A stretch of DNA of 64,000 nucleotides from Acidimicrobiales bacterium. GTDB lineage: Bacteria > Actinomycetota > Acidimicrobiia > Acidimicrobiales > UBA8592. Position 1 is the first letter of the stretch. Each line of letters opens with the position of its first letter. The notes under the pieces were generated by a model. The model was not told the origin of the DNA and did not search any database. It worked only from the letters and a program-made list of their open reading frames with translations. Made by a program: the position numbers and the translations under genes. This document shows, one piece after another, positions 8,406-18,583 of this stretch. Where the stretch lies: contig JASLWO010000068.1 in NCBI GenBank assembly GCA_030740795.1, positions 1 through 64,000 of the forward strand, read 5' to 3'.

Positions 8406-10127
8406 ATGCTTGGAGAAAAATGGATTACTGATAGGACTCCTACTGAAAGATTCCCTCATTACACTCGTGCTAATGCCGGTGAAGTGCTTGCCGACCCTGT
8501 AACTCCGCTTGGGTGGACATTTGGCTGGGAATCTGGAATTGTCCTCGGATGCCGAGATGGATTTGTTTCATACGGTGTCTTTGACGCCGATGAATACGGC
8601 GACCCTCCTGAAACATTCGGTCTTTTCGGAGGTTATTTCTACAATTGTTTGACGTCGGCTCGGATGATGGGCGTACGCATGCCTGGCGTTACTCCTGAAG
8701 CTATTGACGATGCATATTTTGATGCTCATCCAGATGTCCCACCTTACGTTGCAGAGGATTGGCATGAAAGTCCACGACACAGTGAAATGCTCACTGAAAC
8801 AGGCGCTTACTTGCTAGGTGCAGAATCTCATCCACCTACGGAGGAACACAAATTGCTCGCTCAAAAGATTCGAGCAGGACGCCCTGATTTATCATCTTTA
8901 ACAAACTCAGAGCTATTGGCCAGAGCTCGTTCACTGCAGCCGCATCTTGTCGCCATGTTCGAACAACATGTTTGGGTGTCTTTAGGAGCATCAAATGGTC
9001 CAGGAATACTCTCAGCACTTTTAGCCGAGGTCGATCGGCTTGATGATGTGGTTAAACTACTGTCCGGTATCGGAGATGTGGACTCTGCAGACATTGGCCG
9101 AGAACTTTGGAAATTATCTCGGATGATTAGGCAAAACTCAAATCTCTCTAATGCTTTTGATCAGGGAGTTGACGACTTAATCCTTGATCGTTGTTCCGAA
9201 GAATTTGGTGCAGCCTTTAATGATTTCCTTTACAACCATGGTTCCAGAGGTCCGAATGAATGGGATATTGGTGCAGATACCTACGAAACGAAGCCTGAAT
9301 TGGCTCTTTCAATGCTTAATTCAATGAGGCAGCAAGATGACAGCGCTGACCCGGAAATAGCAATTCAAAGAAATGGAGAGATCCGCGAAGAATTGAGGAT
9401 TGAATTTTCAGAAATGTTTGCAGGCAATGAGGAAGCAGCCGCCATGTTTGCTGCTGGAATGCAATCCGGTGAAGTTTGGCTAGCTGCGAGAGAGCGACAG
9501 AAAAGCTCAATTGTGAAACCCATTCAAGAGATTCGACTATGTTTCATTGAACTGGCTTCAAGACTCGTCGAAAGTGGATCGATATCTGATGCCGACCTTA
9601 TTTTTATGCTGCTTGAAGGTGAATTAGATGAGTTCATAGCTGATCCCTCTTCCTTTGATGAGCTACTATCTGAACGAAAGTCAGATTTTGCACTCCTCTT
9701 TGATCTAGTCCCACCTTTTATCGTTAATACTAAGTGCGCTCCCCTATCTGAATGGGATAAAAGATCTGAACGTCAAATAGATCCTGTCGGTGGAGGCGAT
9801 GTCCTTTCTGGAGTTGCTTGCTCACCGGGATTGGTCACAGGGATTGCAAGGGTAATCTTGGATCCAAACGACTCTGCAAGTTTAAAGCCAGGAGACATTT
9901 TGGTTACCCAAAATACCGACCCTGCTTGGACCCCTTTATTTCTTGTAGCTGGAGCAGTTGTAGTGAATGTCGGCGCTATTGCTAGCCATGCAAGCATAGT
10001 GAGCCGAGAACTAGGAATCCCATGCGTAGCCTCAGTCCCAGACGCAAGTTTACGTATACCAGATGGTGCAACAATTACAGTTGACGGTTCAAACGGAACT
10101 GTATCTATTGACCAATTGCCCAATTGA
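8406..10127 (+). CDS. PEP-utilizing enzyme, phosphohistidine (swivelling) domain protein without ATP-grasp domain
   Basis: C-terminal GDILVTQNTDPAWTPLFLVAGAVVVNVGAIASHASIVSRELGIPCVASV matches the PEP-utilizers mobile domain with catalytic His; RBS ggagg. Confidence 0.85.
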   Translation: MLGEKWITDRTPTERFPHYTRANAGEVLADPVTPLGWTFGWESGIVLGCRDGFVSYGVFDADEYGDPPETFGLFGGYFYNCLTSARMMGVRMPGVTPEAIDDAYFDAHPDVPPYVAEDWHESPRHSEMLTETGAYLLGAESHPPTEEHKLLAQKIRAGRPDLSSLTNSELLARARSLQPHLVAMFEQHVWVSLGASNGPGILSALLAEVDRLDDVVKLLSGIGDVDSADIGRELWKLSRMIRQNSNLSNAFDQGVDDLILDRCSEEFGAAFNDFLYNHGSRGPNEWDIGADTYETKPELALSMLNSMRQQDDSADPEIAIQRNGEIREELRIEFSEMFAGNEEAAAMFAAGMQSGEVWLAARERQKSSIVKPIQEIRLCFIELASRLVESGSISDADLIFMLLEGELDEFIADPSSFDELLSERKSDFALLFDLVPPFIVNTKCAPLSEWDKRSERQIDPVGGGDVLSGVACSPGLVTGIARVILDPNDSASLKPGDILVTQNTDPAWTPLFLVAGAVVVNVGAIASHASIVSRELGIPCVASVPDASLRIPDGATITVDGSNGTVSIDQLPN

Positions 10128-10133
10128 GCTCCT

Positions 10134-11522
10134 TTGTTGGGTAAGAGCAGAATAGGCACTAAAACGAATCAGAATCGCATAAAGGGAAATTTAAAACTTG
10201 CAGCTTTAATGGCTGGATTTATTGGTGGTTGGGACGCCTCTGCGTCTTTCTTTGTCTTCCCAGATATACGTGACAATTTTGCTGGCGGAGACGCTGCAGC
10301 AGCATCATGGGTACTAACCGTGACAAATATCGTTGGCGCAGCATTACTTCTCCAGTCTGGGAGACTGACAGATAAATCTGGACCGCATCGACTCTATAAA
10401 TTCGGAGTGCAGATATTTGTACTAGGCGTAGTGCTGTCTACAATTGCTCCTTCTCTATGGTTCCTTATCATCGCTCGAGGTTTATCTGCTGCTAGTCAGG
10501 CCCTTATGGGACCTGCTGCCATTGCGCTTGTAATCAAATACTCGGGTCGGGGGCACGAATCTGAAGCCGTTGGCCGCTGGGGGTTCTACACTGCTGTTGC
10601 CGGTGCTATCTCACCACTAATCGTGACTCAATTGATTAGTACTTTTACTTGGCGTTCATTATTTGCTCTTCAAGTACCAATAGGTTTATTCGTATTGTAT
10701 TGCCTATCCGGCGTTGACCTCCCCAAAGGAGGAGACAGTTCAGTCTCTATAAAACCATTAGATTCGATCATAACGATATCTGGTTTAACACTGATAATAC
10801 TTCCAATCGTAAAAGCTGATAACTGGGGAATTACATCACTAAAAACACTTAGTTTTTTCGTAGCGGGATTGCTTCTTCTGGTACTTCTTGTGAAGAACTC
10901 AAGCGAATCACCCTCTTCACCTCTTCAATTGCAATTGTTCAAAAATAGAAATTTTGTATGTGCAAGCATTATGTCTTTATTCGCCGGAATTGCATTTTAT
11001 GCCCATTGGATGTCTGTACTGCTTTACATGACTGAAATTTGGGATTATGGAATCGTGAAAGCAGGTTTAATCTTGACAATCATGCCTGGGTCAATGAGCC
11101 TATTTTCAATTACATCTGGGCGCATGTCAGATAATTACGGATTTCGTTGGGTGATTATTCCGGGAATATTAGTGTATTCGTCACTGTTTTTCTTTCTATG
11201 GCTCTGGGTAGGTCCGAATGAGTCAATGACGTTTCTTATCCCTGCTCTGGTCGGTTCTGGAATTGGCATGGCAACTGTTTGGCCGACCCTGACTGCAATA
11301 GGCGCTAGCGGAACCGAAGAGTCACTCCTTGGTAGTGCTACATCTGTAATTCATACCATTCAACGTGTCGGAGGAGCGCTTGGTATCGCTGTTGTACTTG
11401 CCATTGTTGGTTCAGTTGGTGAAGTTGGTTCATATGAAGCATTTCGTGCTGGTTTACTAGTTATGCCAATGGCTGGAGCAATTACCCTTATTTCTGCTTT
11501 GTTTCTAGATAACCGTTCTTGA
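10134..11522 (+). CDS. MFS transporter (DHA2/EmrB-like)
   Basis: ~14 TM-like protein; GRLTDKSGPHRLYKFG and multidrug-family pattern. Confidence 0.85.
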   Translation: MLGKSRIGTKTNQNRIKGNLKLAALMAGFIGGWDASASFFVFPDIRDNFAGGDAAAASWVLTVTNIVGAALLLQSGRLTDKSGPHRLYKFGVQIFVLGVVLSTIAPSLWFLIIARGLSAASQALMGPAAIALVIKYSGRGHESEAVGRWGFYTAVAGAISPLIVTQLISTFTWRSLFALQVPIGLFVLYCLSGVDLPKGGDSSVSIKPLDSIITISGLTLIILPIVKADNWGITSLKTLSFFVAGLLLLVLLVKNSSESPSSPLQLQLFKNRNFVCASIMSLFAGIAFYAHWMSVLLYMTEIWDYGIVKAGLILTIMPGSMSLFSITSGRMSDNYGFRWVIIPGILVYSSLFFFLWLWVGPNESMTFLIPALVGSGIGMATVWPTLTAIGASGTEESLLGSATSVIHTIQRVGGALGIAVVLAIVGSVGEVGSYEAFRAGLLVMPMAGAITLISALFLDNRS

Positions 11523-11526
11523 CGAA

Positions 11527-12339
11527 TTAACGTGAAGCTCGTTGCAGTATCTCCTGAACAACAGTTGCAACATGAGTTCCATCCAGAGAATAGACTTTCC
11601 CTGTTGCTAAACCTCGATTTCCGATGTGATTAATTCCTTCATGTACATGCAATTGCCAAGCATATGGGTTTTTTGACCGATGAAACCATACGGCATGGTC
11701 AAGACTCGCTCCGAAAAAAGGTGGTTCAGTTTCGCCACCCCAAAGCCCATCAAAATTAGGATTCTTTCTAATTGCCGCGTCGAATGGAACATCATCACTT
11801 GCGTAGGCAACACCCAATTCATTCGCAATGACACTTGATGTCTCCCCATTAAGTTTTAGCCAAACCGCATGTCCGTATGGCGCTTCGCCAGTCGGGATTA
11901 CGCGTCTTTCCATGAGTTCCGACCAATTATCACTTTCTAAATCAGTCGGGCTTGGGACTAAAGACATATCAAATTGGGCAGAAATGTCTGGCCCAGTTTC
12001 AAGTACCTGAAAAGATGCCGACAGACTTAAGATAGCCCCGTCAGACTGAGTTGCAACAACGCGGCGAGTAGCAAAGGATTTACCATCTCGTAATAAATCA
12101 ACTTCGAAATTAATCACCTGTTCGGAAGTACCACCTCGTATAAAGTAAGCGTGAACGGAGTGAACTTTCATTTTATTATCAACGGTGTTTTGAGCGGCTG
12201 CCAATCCCTGAGCTACTACTTGCCCCCCGTAAACTCTCCCCCATTGATAATCAGGACTGTTTCCTCGATAAGTGGTTTCAGATAGTTGTTCCAGTTCAAT
12301 TAAGTCGTTAAAAGAATGTATTTCGTCTGATGATTTCAC
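11527..12339 (-). CDS. tesB: Acyl-CoA thioesterase II (TesB-like)
   Basis: YRGNSPDYQWGRVYGGQVVAQGLAAA...VHSVHAYFIRGG...SLDHAVWFHR; double hotdog TesB motifs. GTG start with RBS aagga. Confidence 0.9.
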   Translation of the reverse strand: MKSSDEIHSFNDLIELEQLSETTYRGNSPDYQWGRVYGGQVVAQGLAAAQNTVDNKMKVHSVHAYFIRGGTSEQVINFEVDLLRDGKSFATRRVVATQSDGAILSLSASFQVLETGPDISAQFDMSLVPSPTDLESDNWSELMERRVIPTGEAPYGHAVWLKLNGETSSVIANELGVAYASDDVPFDAAIRKNPNFDGLWGGETEPPFFGASLDHAVWFHRSKNPYAWQLHVHEGINHIGNRGLATGKVYSLDGTHVATVVQEILQRASR

Positions 12340-12393
12340 GGTGAATCCTTATTAGCTTTCTCTGTTTGCTCCGCACAAGGGTATTATCTTTAT

Positions 12394-13176
12394 ATGCAAA
12401 ACGCTGTCATCATAACAGGTGGAGGCTCGGGACTTGGGAAAGCATTATCTAAATTGCTCAAATCCAGGGGCGAGGATGTTATAACGATTGATTGGTCAGG
12501 TGAAGTAAATATAGAAGCAGATTTATCTACTGAGTCTGGAAGAGCACTAGCGGTTAAAGAATCTTTGAATTTATGCAAAACGCCAAAATCAGTTATTTCG
12601 AATGCTGGCTTAAGCCCTATCCATAAAGACCCGACTCAAATTTTAGAAGTGAACTGGTTTGGAGCTGTATACGTTTTAGAGCATTTTTTAAAACCACTTT
12701 CTAAAAATCCTTTCGGTGCGGCAGTTGCCATCTCGTCAATTGGAGCGGCTATCGGTGGCGACACCAACCTTGAACGCTATTTGCTTGATTATGATGCTTC
12801 CGCGGCGAAGGACTACATAAGTGAGATAGCTCAAGACAAACCTTTAGATGCCGGAATAATTGCTTACAGCACATGCAAAGCTGCTTTAGCTCGGTATGTT
12901 CGTTTAAATGCGAGTAGTTGGGGGGCCGAAGGCGTTCGTTTGAACGCTATCGCTCCAGGTCGCATGGAAACTCCCATGCTAGATGGGTTGCTATCAAATC
13001 CGGATGTTTCTCCGGGTATTAAGGCGATGCCAACCGGAATCTCCAACTCGGCGACGGCTGATGAAGTGGCAAATGTTGTTGACTTCTTTCTTGACCCTAA
13101 GTCATCTTTCGTCCATGGTCAGGTGCTGTATGTTGACGGAGGGTCAGAGGCAATTCTACGCCCAGACCTTATATAA
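12394..13176 (+). CDS. SDR family oxidoreductase (3-alpha-hydroxysteroid dehydrogenase-like)
   Basis: TGGGSGLGKAL, YSTCKAAL active site, YVDGG end. Confidence 0.88.
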   Translation: MQNAVIITGGGSGLGKALSKLLKSRGEDVITIDWSGEVNIEADLSTESGRALAVKESLNLCKTPKSVISNAGLSPIHKDPTQILEVNWFGAVYVLEHFLKPLSKNPFGAAVAISSIGAAIGGDTNLERYLLDYDASAAKDYISEIAQDKPLDAGIIAYSTCKAALARYVRLNASSWGAEGVRLNAIAPGRMETPMLDGLLSNPDVSPGIKAMPTGISNSATADEVANVVDFFLDPKSSFVHGQVLYVDGGSEAILRPDLI

Positions 13177-13226
13177 GAATTAATGCATTCACACACCTTG
13201 TATCTTTCTTGGGGCACACTCTTGTA

Positions 13227-13556
13227 ATGCGGTTTTTAATAGATGATTTGAGTGATTTGGATGATGCCATTTTGGATCGACTACCGGAAGAGATAAAGAA
13301 CCAGATTTCAAATGGGAATTTGAAAAAACTTCCGAAATCTTTGGTTGATTCACTTCCCGATCAGATTTCTGAAACAATCCCAAACTCTTTGGTTGAAGCT
13401 GCGAATACAAACCCGATCCTAACGTTGATTATTGTTATTTGTGGAACTATTGGAATTCTTGGCTTCATCTACGGTGTGTTTAAAAGCGGATTCAAAACAG
13501 CCTTATTCTTCGCACTTGTTGCTATCTGCTCATGGGGTTATTACGCGATACTCTAG
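13227..13556 (+). CDS. Small protein with amphipathic N-terminus and two TM segments, unknown
   Basis: ORF MRFLIDDLSDLDDAILDRLPEEIKNQI... followed by two hydrophobic segments. Confidence 0.5.
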   Translation: MRFLIDDLSDLDDAILDRLPEEIKNQISNGNLKKLPKSLVDSLPDQISETIPNSLVEAANTNPILTLIIVICGTIGILGFIYGVFKSGFKTALFFALVAICSWGYYAIL

Positions 13557-14279
13557 CTATCGCCCAGTGGTACCTGCGGTTACTCCCCCATCGATGTAGA
13601 TTATTTGCCCGTTAACGTATCGCGCTGCTTCGGAAATTAAAAATTTGATCACTTCAGCAATATCAAGTGGTTCTCCAACCCTCTTTAGCGGAACTGCGTT
13701 AGCTCGTTGTTCGCGCGCACTACCTTCATAATTCGCTGAGGTTCCTTCAGTGACGATTAGCCCTGGCCCCACCGCGTTGACTCTTATTGGGGCTAATTCC
13801 AATGCCCACTGTTGAGTGAGGGTTTCAATCGCTGATTTTGATGCTGCATAAAGACCCAAACCAGGGGAATTGGTTTTTGCTGCAGCTGAGGTGAGGTTGA
13901 TTATTGCGCTTTTGCTGGTCTTGCGCATCTTTGGGAGAGCATATTTTGTGCAGTGTACAGTCCCCATGAGATTTACTTGAATTACTTCTGACTGGAGTGT
14001 GAGTGACATTTCGGACAGTTGTTGTGGGATCCAAATTCCAGCATTATTGACCAAGGCATCTATCTCTTTGAGTGAAGCAAAAAAGTCCGCAACTTCGGTT
14101 TCATTGGTCACATCAAAATTCGCTGTTTCGCAGTTAAGCTTTTTACCTGCCTCTTTCAGAGTGTCGGGGTTCTTGTCTACAATAATTACTTCGTAGTTTT
14201 CGCTTAATAATGTTTCGGCTGTGGCGAAACCTATTCCTTGCGCTCCACCAGTTACAACAATCCGCATGGTTTCTGTCAT
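13557..14279 (-). CDS. SDR family oxidoreductase
   Basis: VTGGAQGIGFATAETL, NNAGIW, YAASKSAIETL, YIDGG. Confidence 0.9.
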   Translation of the reverse strand: MTETMRIVVTGGAQGIGFATAETLLSENYEVIIVDKNPDTLKEAGKKLNCETANFDVTNETEVADFFASLKEIDALVNNAGIWIPQQLSEMSLTLQSEVIQVNLMGTVHCTKYALPKMRKTSKSAIINLTSAAAKTNSPGLGLYAASKSAIETLTQQWALELAPIRVNAVGPGLIVTEGTSANYEGSAREQRANAVPLKRVGEPLDIAEVIKFLISEAARYVNGQIIYIDGGVTAGTTGR

Positions 14280-14307
14280 TATTGTGATTCCGATTCTTGT
14301 TAGAAGG

Positions 14308-14628
14308 CTATTTCGATTGTGACTCGTATATTTGTCGCAAGAGCCAGAATCGCAAAAATCTACCGATACTGTACCGAAGGTAGACGAACCCGCCGACTAT
14401 TGACAGTGTTAAACCGAAGATTGCAAGAATCACATGTTCGTTGTGCTCTAAGTTGTCGATAGCTAAATCTCCACTATTTTGAGAGCCAGCGACGAAGTAC
14501 GCTATGAAAGCTAAGACTGAACCCCCTACCAGAAGTATTAATCCTAGAATCTCGTATACGCGATCACGGTCTGTCTTCCCTTTTTTCTTTCTCATATCTT
14601 CGACTGCTTGTTGAAAATCATCTGTCAT
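14308..14628 (-). CDS. Small two-TM membrane protein, unknown
   Basis: ORF between SDR and LivF-like gene; two hydrophobic segments. Confidence 0.5.
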   Translation of the reverse strand: MTDDFQQAVEDMRKKKGKTDRDRVYEILGLILLVGGSVLAFIAYFVAGSQNSGDLAIDNLEHNEHVILAIFGLTLSIVGGFVYLRYSIGRFLRFWLLRQIYESQSK

Positions 14629-14640
14629 AATTGAATTCCC

Positions 14641-15366
14641 CTATTGCTCACTTCTATCTTTCTCCCTTCTGCCAAGATAGGCAGCTGAGAGTTCTTCCTC
14701 AAGTTCGTTCGGATCTCCCTCACGAACTATTTTCCCGTTAATCATTATTCCTGCTTTATTTGAAACACCTAATACAGTTCTTGCGAATTGTTCAACAACA
14801 AGGACGCCTATTCCTTCTTCTGAAATTTGATGAACTATCTCGTATAGATCTTTAACAATTTTGGGGGCTAAACCCATAGACAACTCATCCAATAAAAGAA
14901 TTTTGGGGTTGGTTCCAAGAGCTCGCGACATCGCTAACATTTGTTGTTCCCCACCGGAAAGCGTTCCGGCTAGTTGCTTCCGACGAGTTGCTAACTGTGG
15001 GAATCTGTCAAAGGTCGCTGTCTCAATTTCGTCCAGTTCTGCCCCTGTGTGTGTCATCACCACTAGATTCTCTTGGACACTTAGATTAGGGAAGATACCT
15101 TTACCTTCGGGGATCGTGCATATTCCAACTTTTGATAAGATTTCGGGATTTATCCCTTCCATTGACTGGCCGGAGACTCGTAGTTCCCCTGTGGAGATCC
15201 CGATCTGCCTGCTACAGACTTTTAACGTTGTTGACTTCCCTCCCCCATTAGGACCTAGTAGAGCATAAATATCTCCTGCTTGTAATTCAAGGTTGACTCC
15301 GTCCAGTACAGGTATCCTCCCATATCCTGCAGTAACCTCAACTAATTGCATCAACGGTTTACTCAT
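14641..15366 (-). CDS. livF: Branched-chain amino acid-type ABC transporter ATP-binding protein (LivF-like)
   Basis: Walker A GPNGGGKST, LSGGEQQMLAMSRAL, LLLDELSMGLAP. Confidence 0.9.
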   Translation of the reverse strand: MSKPLMQLVEVTAGYGRIPVLDGVNLELQAGDIYALLGPNGGGKSTTLKVCSRQIGISTGELRVSGQSMEGINPEILSKVGICTIPEGKGIFPNLSVQENLVVMTHTGAELDEIETATFDRFPQLATRRKQLAGTLSGGEQQMLAMSRALGTNPKILLLDELSMGLAPKIVKDLYEIVHQISEEGIGVLVVEQFARTVLGVSNKAGIMINGKIVREGDPNELEEELSAAYLGRREKDRSEQ

Positions 15367-16106
15367 AAGTCGCCACCAAGATAAGCGTCTATGACCCTCT
15401 TGTCGATTTGGATCTCATCAGTTGAACCGCTCGCAATAATTGACCCGAAATCTAAGACATACACGTGGTCACACACAGACATGACTAAAGACATATCATG
15501 TTCCACAAGGAATATCGTGATTCCCTCGTTAGTTAATGTTCGGAGAATGTTCCCAAATTCTGCCGTTTCAATATCGTTTTGCCCAGACGCTGGTTCGTCA
15601 AGCAGTATCAATTTAGGGTCTTGCATCAATGAGCGTGCGAGTTCAACCAATCTAGCTTTCCCAGTTGGTATTTCAGCGACGTGGTGATCCGCCAACTCAG
15701 TTAATCCGGTTAGTTCAAGAGTGTCTTCAATCTTTTGATCAATTAATTTTCGAACGATTGTTGAAGTATTACCTCTTGTCCACTGGTTTCTTATTTCAGC
15801 GGAGACTCGTATGTTTTCTTCAACTGTTAGAGATGGGAAAAGTTCAAGTCTTTGGAAAGTTCTACCGACTCCGCTTCGTGCCCGCTTATACGGCGCCATG
15901 TTCGTGATTCTTTCCCCATCCAAACTGATAGCGCCTTCATCGGCCCGGTGAAGACCACTCACCACATTAAATAGGGTTGTTTTTCCAGCTCCATTGGGCC
16001 CAATCAATCCAGTGATTATTCCACGTTCTACGGACATTGACACGTTGTTTAAGGCTATGTGCCCGCCGAATCTGACTGTTATGTCTTTTATGTCTAGGTA
16101 ACTCAT
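15363..16106 (-). CDS. livG: Branched-chain amino acid-type ABC transporter ATP-binding protein (LivG-like)
   Basis: GPNGAGKTTLFNVVSGL, IPTGKARLVELARSL, LILLDEPASGQ; 4-bp overlap with livF-like gene. Confidence 0.9.
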   Translation of the reverse strand: MSYLDIKDITVRFGGHIALNNVSMSVERGIITGLIGPNGAGKTTLFNVVSGLHRADEGAISLDGERITNMAPYKRARSGVGRTFQRLELFPSLTVEENIRVSAEIRNQWTRGNTSTIVRKLIDQKIEDTLELTGLTELADHHVAEIPTGKARLVELARSLMQDPKLILLDEPASGQNDIETAEFGNILRTLTNEGITIFLVEHDMSLVMSVCDHVYVLDFGSIIASGSTDEIQIDKRVIDAYLGGDL

Positions 16107-18571
16107 CAGTGAGACCTATCTTCAAAGTCTTTGGGATGAGAAAATGGTAAATTCAATTCTTTGTTTAAATCCTCAACTATTTGATCCGTGTAACTATGGT
16201 CAATACCAATAAGTTCTAGTGGGTGCATTTTTTCTGTTTCTAGGTCTTTCTTCTTAGCTTCGGCGATTAAGGGGCACAGGAGAAGAGTCGGAACAAATAA
16301 GAGCAGGAATGTCCAACCGTCAATGACGTCTGTTATTCGAAAGATCCAAAAGCATGTCGTTGCTGCCACTCCTATTGACAAGAGCGTTCTATTGCTTTCT
16401 TCTTTGAGAATTCTATAGCCATCAAATATTTGAGCGGCGATTCCATTTGGGTTACGTCCCAATCCGATTCCCGCCATAGCAGGACCGAGGAATATAAAAA
16501 AGTCATGTATGACTGTGAAAAGCCAATCGAAACTTGACCAGTCATTTGCTAATTTATCCCAGAAGTCTCCCATGACAAGAAAAGCTGTTCCATAGAGGAT
16601 CCCTCCGATTAAGGCTCCACTGATATATCCGATGCCACTTACCACGGTAAGCATAAATAGTGCCAGTCCTTCAAAAACTGTAAATGGTGCGTCCTCCTGA
16701 ATGGCTCGCAAGTTGGACGCGTGCAGCGCTCCACCGAAGCCAGCGATGGCCGCTGCCAGAGTGAATACCGATAGTTTGAGTTTGAGCATGTTTAAGCCAA
16801 GCGTCGCGCATGCGGCGGGGCTGTCTTTCATTGCCGATAGTTGCCTGCCGTATGTGCTTCTTCTAAGGATTACAAGCAAAATAGCAATTAACGAGAACGT
16901 GATTGTTAGAAGTATCAACATAGCTGATTGATTTTTTCTAAAATCTATCCCAAAGAATCCTGGGCGGGGTATGTTCAGCGCCCCGTTATTGAATACATTG
17001 AACGTCACGTCTTTCCCGTCCCCTATAAATGGGATATCTAAGCTCAAAGTTTGTCGTTGCTTGTATACCATTTTGTCAACAAAGATAGCGAACGCAAAAG
17101 TCGCTAATCCCAAATAAAGACCACGTAATCGTAACGCTGGTACAGCGACGACGGCACCAATTGCCCCTGCAATAAGTGCAGCAACTATGAGTCCGCTAAA
17201 AGACATGCTTTCCCGACTTGCTATCCCCGTACCCGATGTTCCATCAAAAATAGTTACTAACCCAAGTACTCCAATCGTAAATACTGAAACCGCTCCCCAT
17301 AATCGCGCACGTGCAAGTCCAAATGCTGGGAAAACCAGATATCCAAAGAAAGCAGCTAAGAATACCGCCAGCGTAGCGAATCCTGCTCCAGTTTCTACTC
17401 CCGAACCAACATCAAATTGATAAGCGGATATTGCTCCGATTCCTGCGAAAGCAAGTGGAGCTAAGTTTATCTCTCCCGCATATCCAGTTAATAAAACCAT
17501 TGAAAGACCTATGATCGCGAATCCGATTCCTTTTGCAAGGCTAAATTCCCACTTGTTCTCGAGGATAAGTGTCAAGGCAGAAATGAATATTATAAAAATT
17601 GCTCCCCACGTAATTGATGACTTGATTGTGGGAACTTTGAAACTTTCGCGATATTTGGCTAGCGAACTTCCTCGTAATCGCTCTTGAGGTAGAAGTATGA
17701 GAATTACGAAGAGGATAACTACCGGTATCGCTGACCGTAATTCGGACAACCACGGCCACTTTCTTCCTGTTCCAGAAAGCCAATTCCAGTATGACACCGC
17801 TAAACCTATAACTAGACCCCCCATAAATGTTAAAGGAAGATTTTTCAGTCGACCAAATATTGCTGCCGCATAGGCATTAACTACAAGGAGCGTGAGCGCG
17901 AGAACATTAAGACTTCCTAGGAGCGGGGAAATGAGAATTCCTGCTACTGCTGCCATCATTGCTCCGATAGCCCAGCTCAGTAATGCTGCGAAATCTGGTT
18001 TTCCTCCATTGAGCTGAACGAGTTCTCGGTTATCAACTACTGCTCGCATTGTTATGCCAATTCTTGTATTCGTCAGAAGGAATTTCAGAAATAAGGCAAG
18101 CAATAATGCGGTGACGACCACGATTGTTTGATGTGTTGTTATGTAAGCGTCTCCTATTGACCATTTTGATTCCCTTCCGAAGAATGGTTCGGGGATCCGT
18201 GATTCTAGGTCTTGCCAGATCCAATTTGTTCCACCTATAAAAGCCAGCATAACTGCGATAGGTATCACCAATTTTGTTGTTTCGTTGGTACCTTCTAATC
18301 CGCGCATAACGACCAATTGAAGAAAAATTCCGATAATGGGTGCAACTACAAATAGTACAAACAACATGGCGATGGGTGCAGGCCATTGTCCTCCCCACCC
18401 GGCATCCCAACGTAACTGCCAGTAGATAAATGCTGTGAACATGCCAATCGCCCCATGAGCAAAATTGAATATGCCTGACGTCGTGTAGGTAACGACGAGC
18501 CCCGCTGAAGCGATTGAGTAGATAGAACCAATCGCTAATCCAACGACTGTGAACGTAACCAGTTCAGTCAT
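16106..18571 (-). CDS. Fused branched-chain-type ABC transporter permease (LivH-LivM fusion)
   Basis: One 821-aa ORF with LivH-like N half (GLAIGSIYSIASAGLVVTYTTSGIFNFAHGAIGMF) and LivM-like C half (GFAIIGLSMVLLTGYAGEINLAPLAFAGIGA; FTLAAAIAGFGGALHA). Confidence 0.9.
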   Translation of the reverse strand: MTELVTFTVVGLAIGSIYSIASAGLVVTYTTSGIFNFAHGAIGMFTAFIYWQLRWDAGWGGQWPAPIAMLFVLFVVAPIIGIFLQLVVMRGLEGTNETTKLVIPIAVMLAFIGGTNWIWQDLESRIPEPFFGRESKWSIGDAYITTHQTIVVVTALLLALFLKFLLTNTRIGITMRAVVDNRELVQLNGGKPDFAALLSWAIGAMMAAVAGILISPLLGSLNVLALTLLVVNAYAAAIFGRLKNLPLTFMGGLVIGLAVSYWNWLSGTGRKWPWLSELRSAIPVVILFVILILLPQERLRGSSLAKYRESFKVPTIKSSITWGAIFIIFISALTLILENKWEFSLAKGIGFAIIGLSMVLLTGYAGEINLAPLAFAGIGAISAYQFDVGSGVETGAGFATLAVFLAAFFGYLVFPAFGLARARLWGAVSVFTIGVLGLVTIFDGTSGTGIASRESMSFSGLIVAALIAGAIGAVVAVPALRLRGLYLGLATFAFAIFVDKMVYKQRQTLSLDIPFIGDGKDVTFNVFNNGALNIPRPGFFGIDFRKNQSAMLILLTITFSLIAILLVILRRSTYGRQLSAMKDSPAACATLGLNMLKLKLSVFTLAAAIAGFGGALHASNLRAIQEDAPFTVFEGLALFMLTVVSGIGYISGALIGGILYGTAFLVMGDFWDKLANDWSSFDWLFTVIHDFFIFLGPAMAGIGLGRNPNGIAAQIFDGYRILKEESNRTLLSIGVAATTCFWIFRITDVIDGWTFLLLFVPTLLLCPLIAEAKKKDLETEKMHPLELIGIDHSYTDQIVEDLNKELNLPFSHPKDFEDRSH

Positions 18572-18583
18572 TGCATACTGAAA

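Noticed and set aside
9773-10159. 128-aa minus-strand ORF
   Set aside because: Antisense to the PEP-utilizer mobile domain, which has clear motifs on the plus strand.
14861-15268. 135-aa plus-strand ORF
   Set aside because: Antisense to the LivF-like ATPase.
18033-18410. 125-aa minus-strand ORF in another frame
   Set aside because: Out-of-frame within the LivHM permease; no domain.
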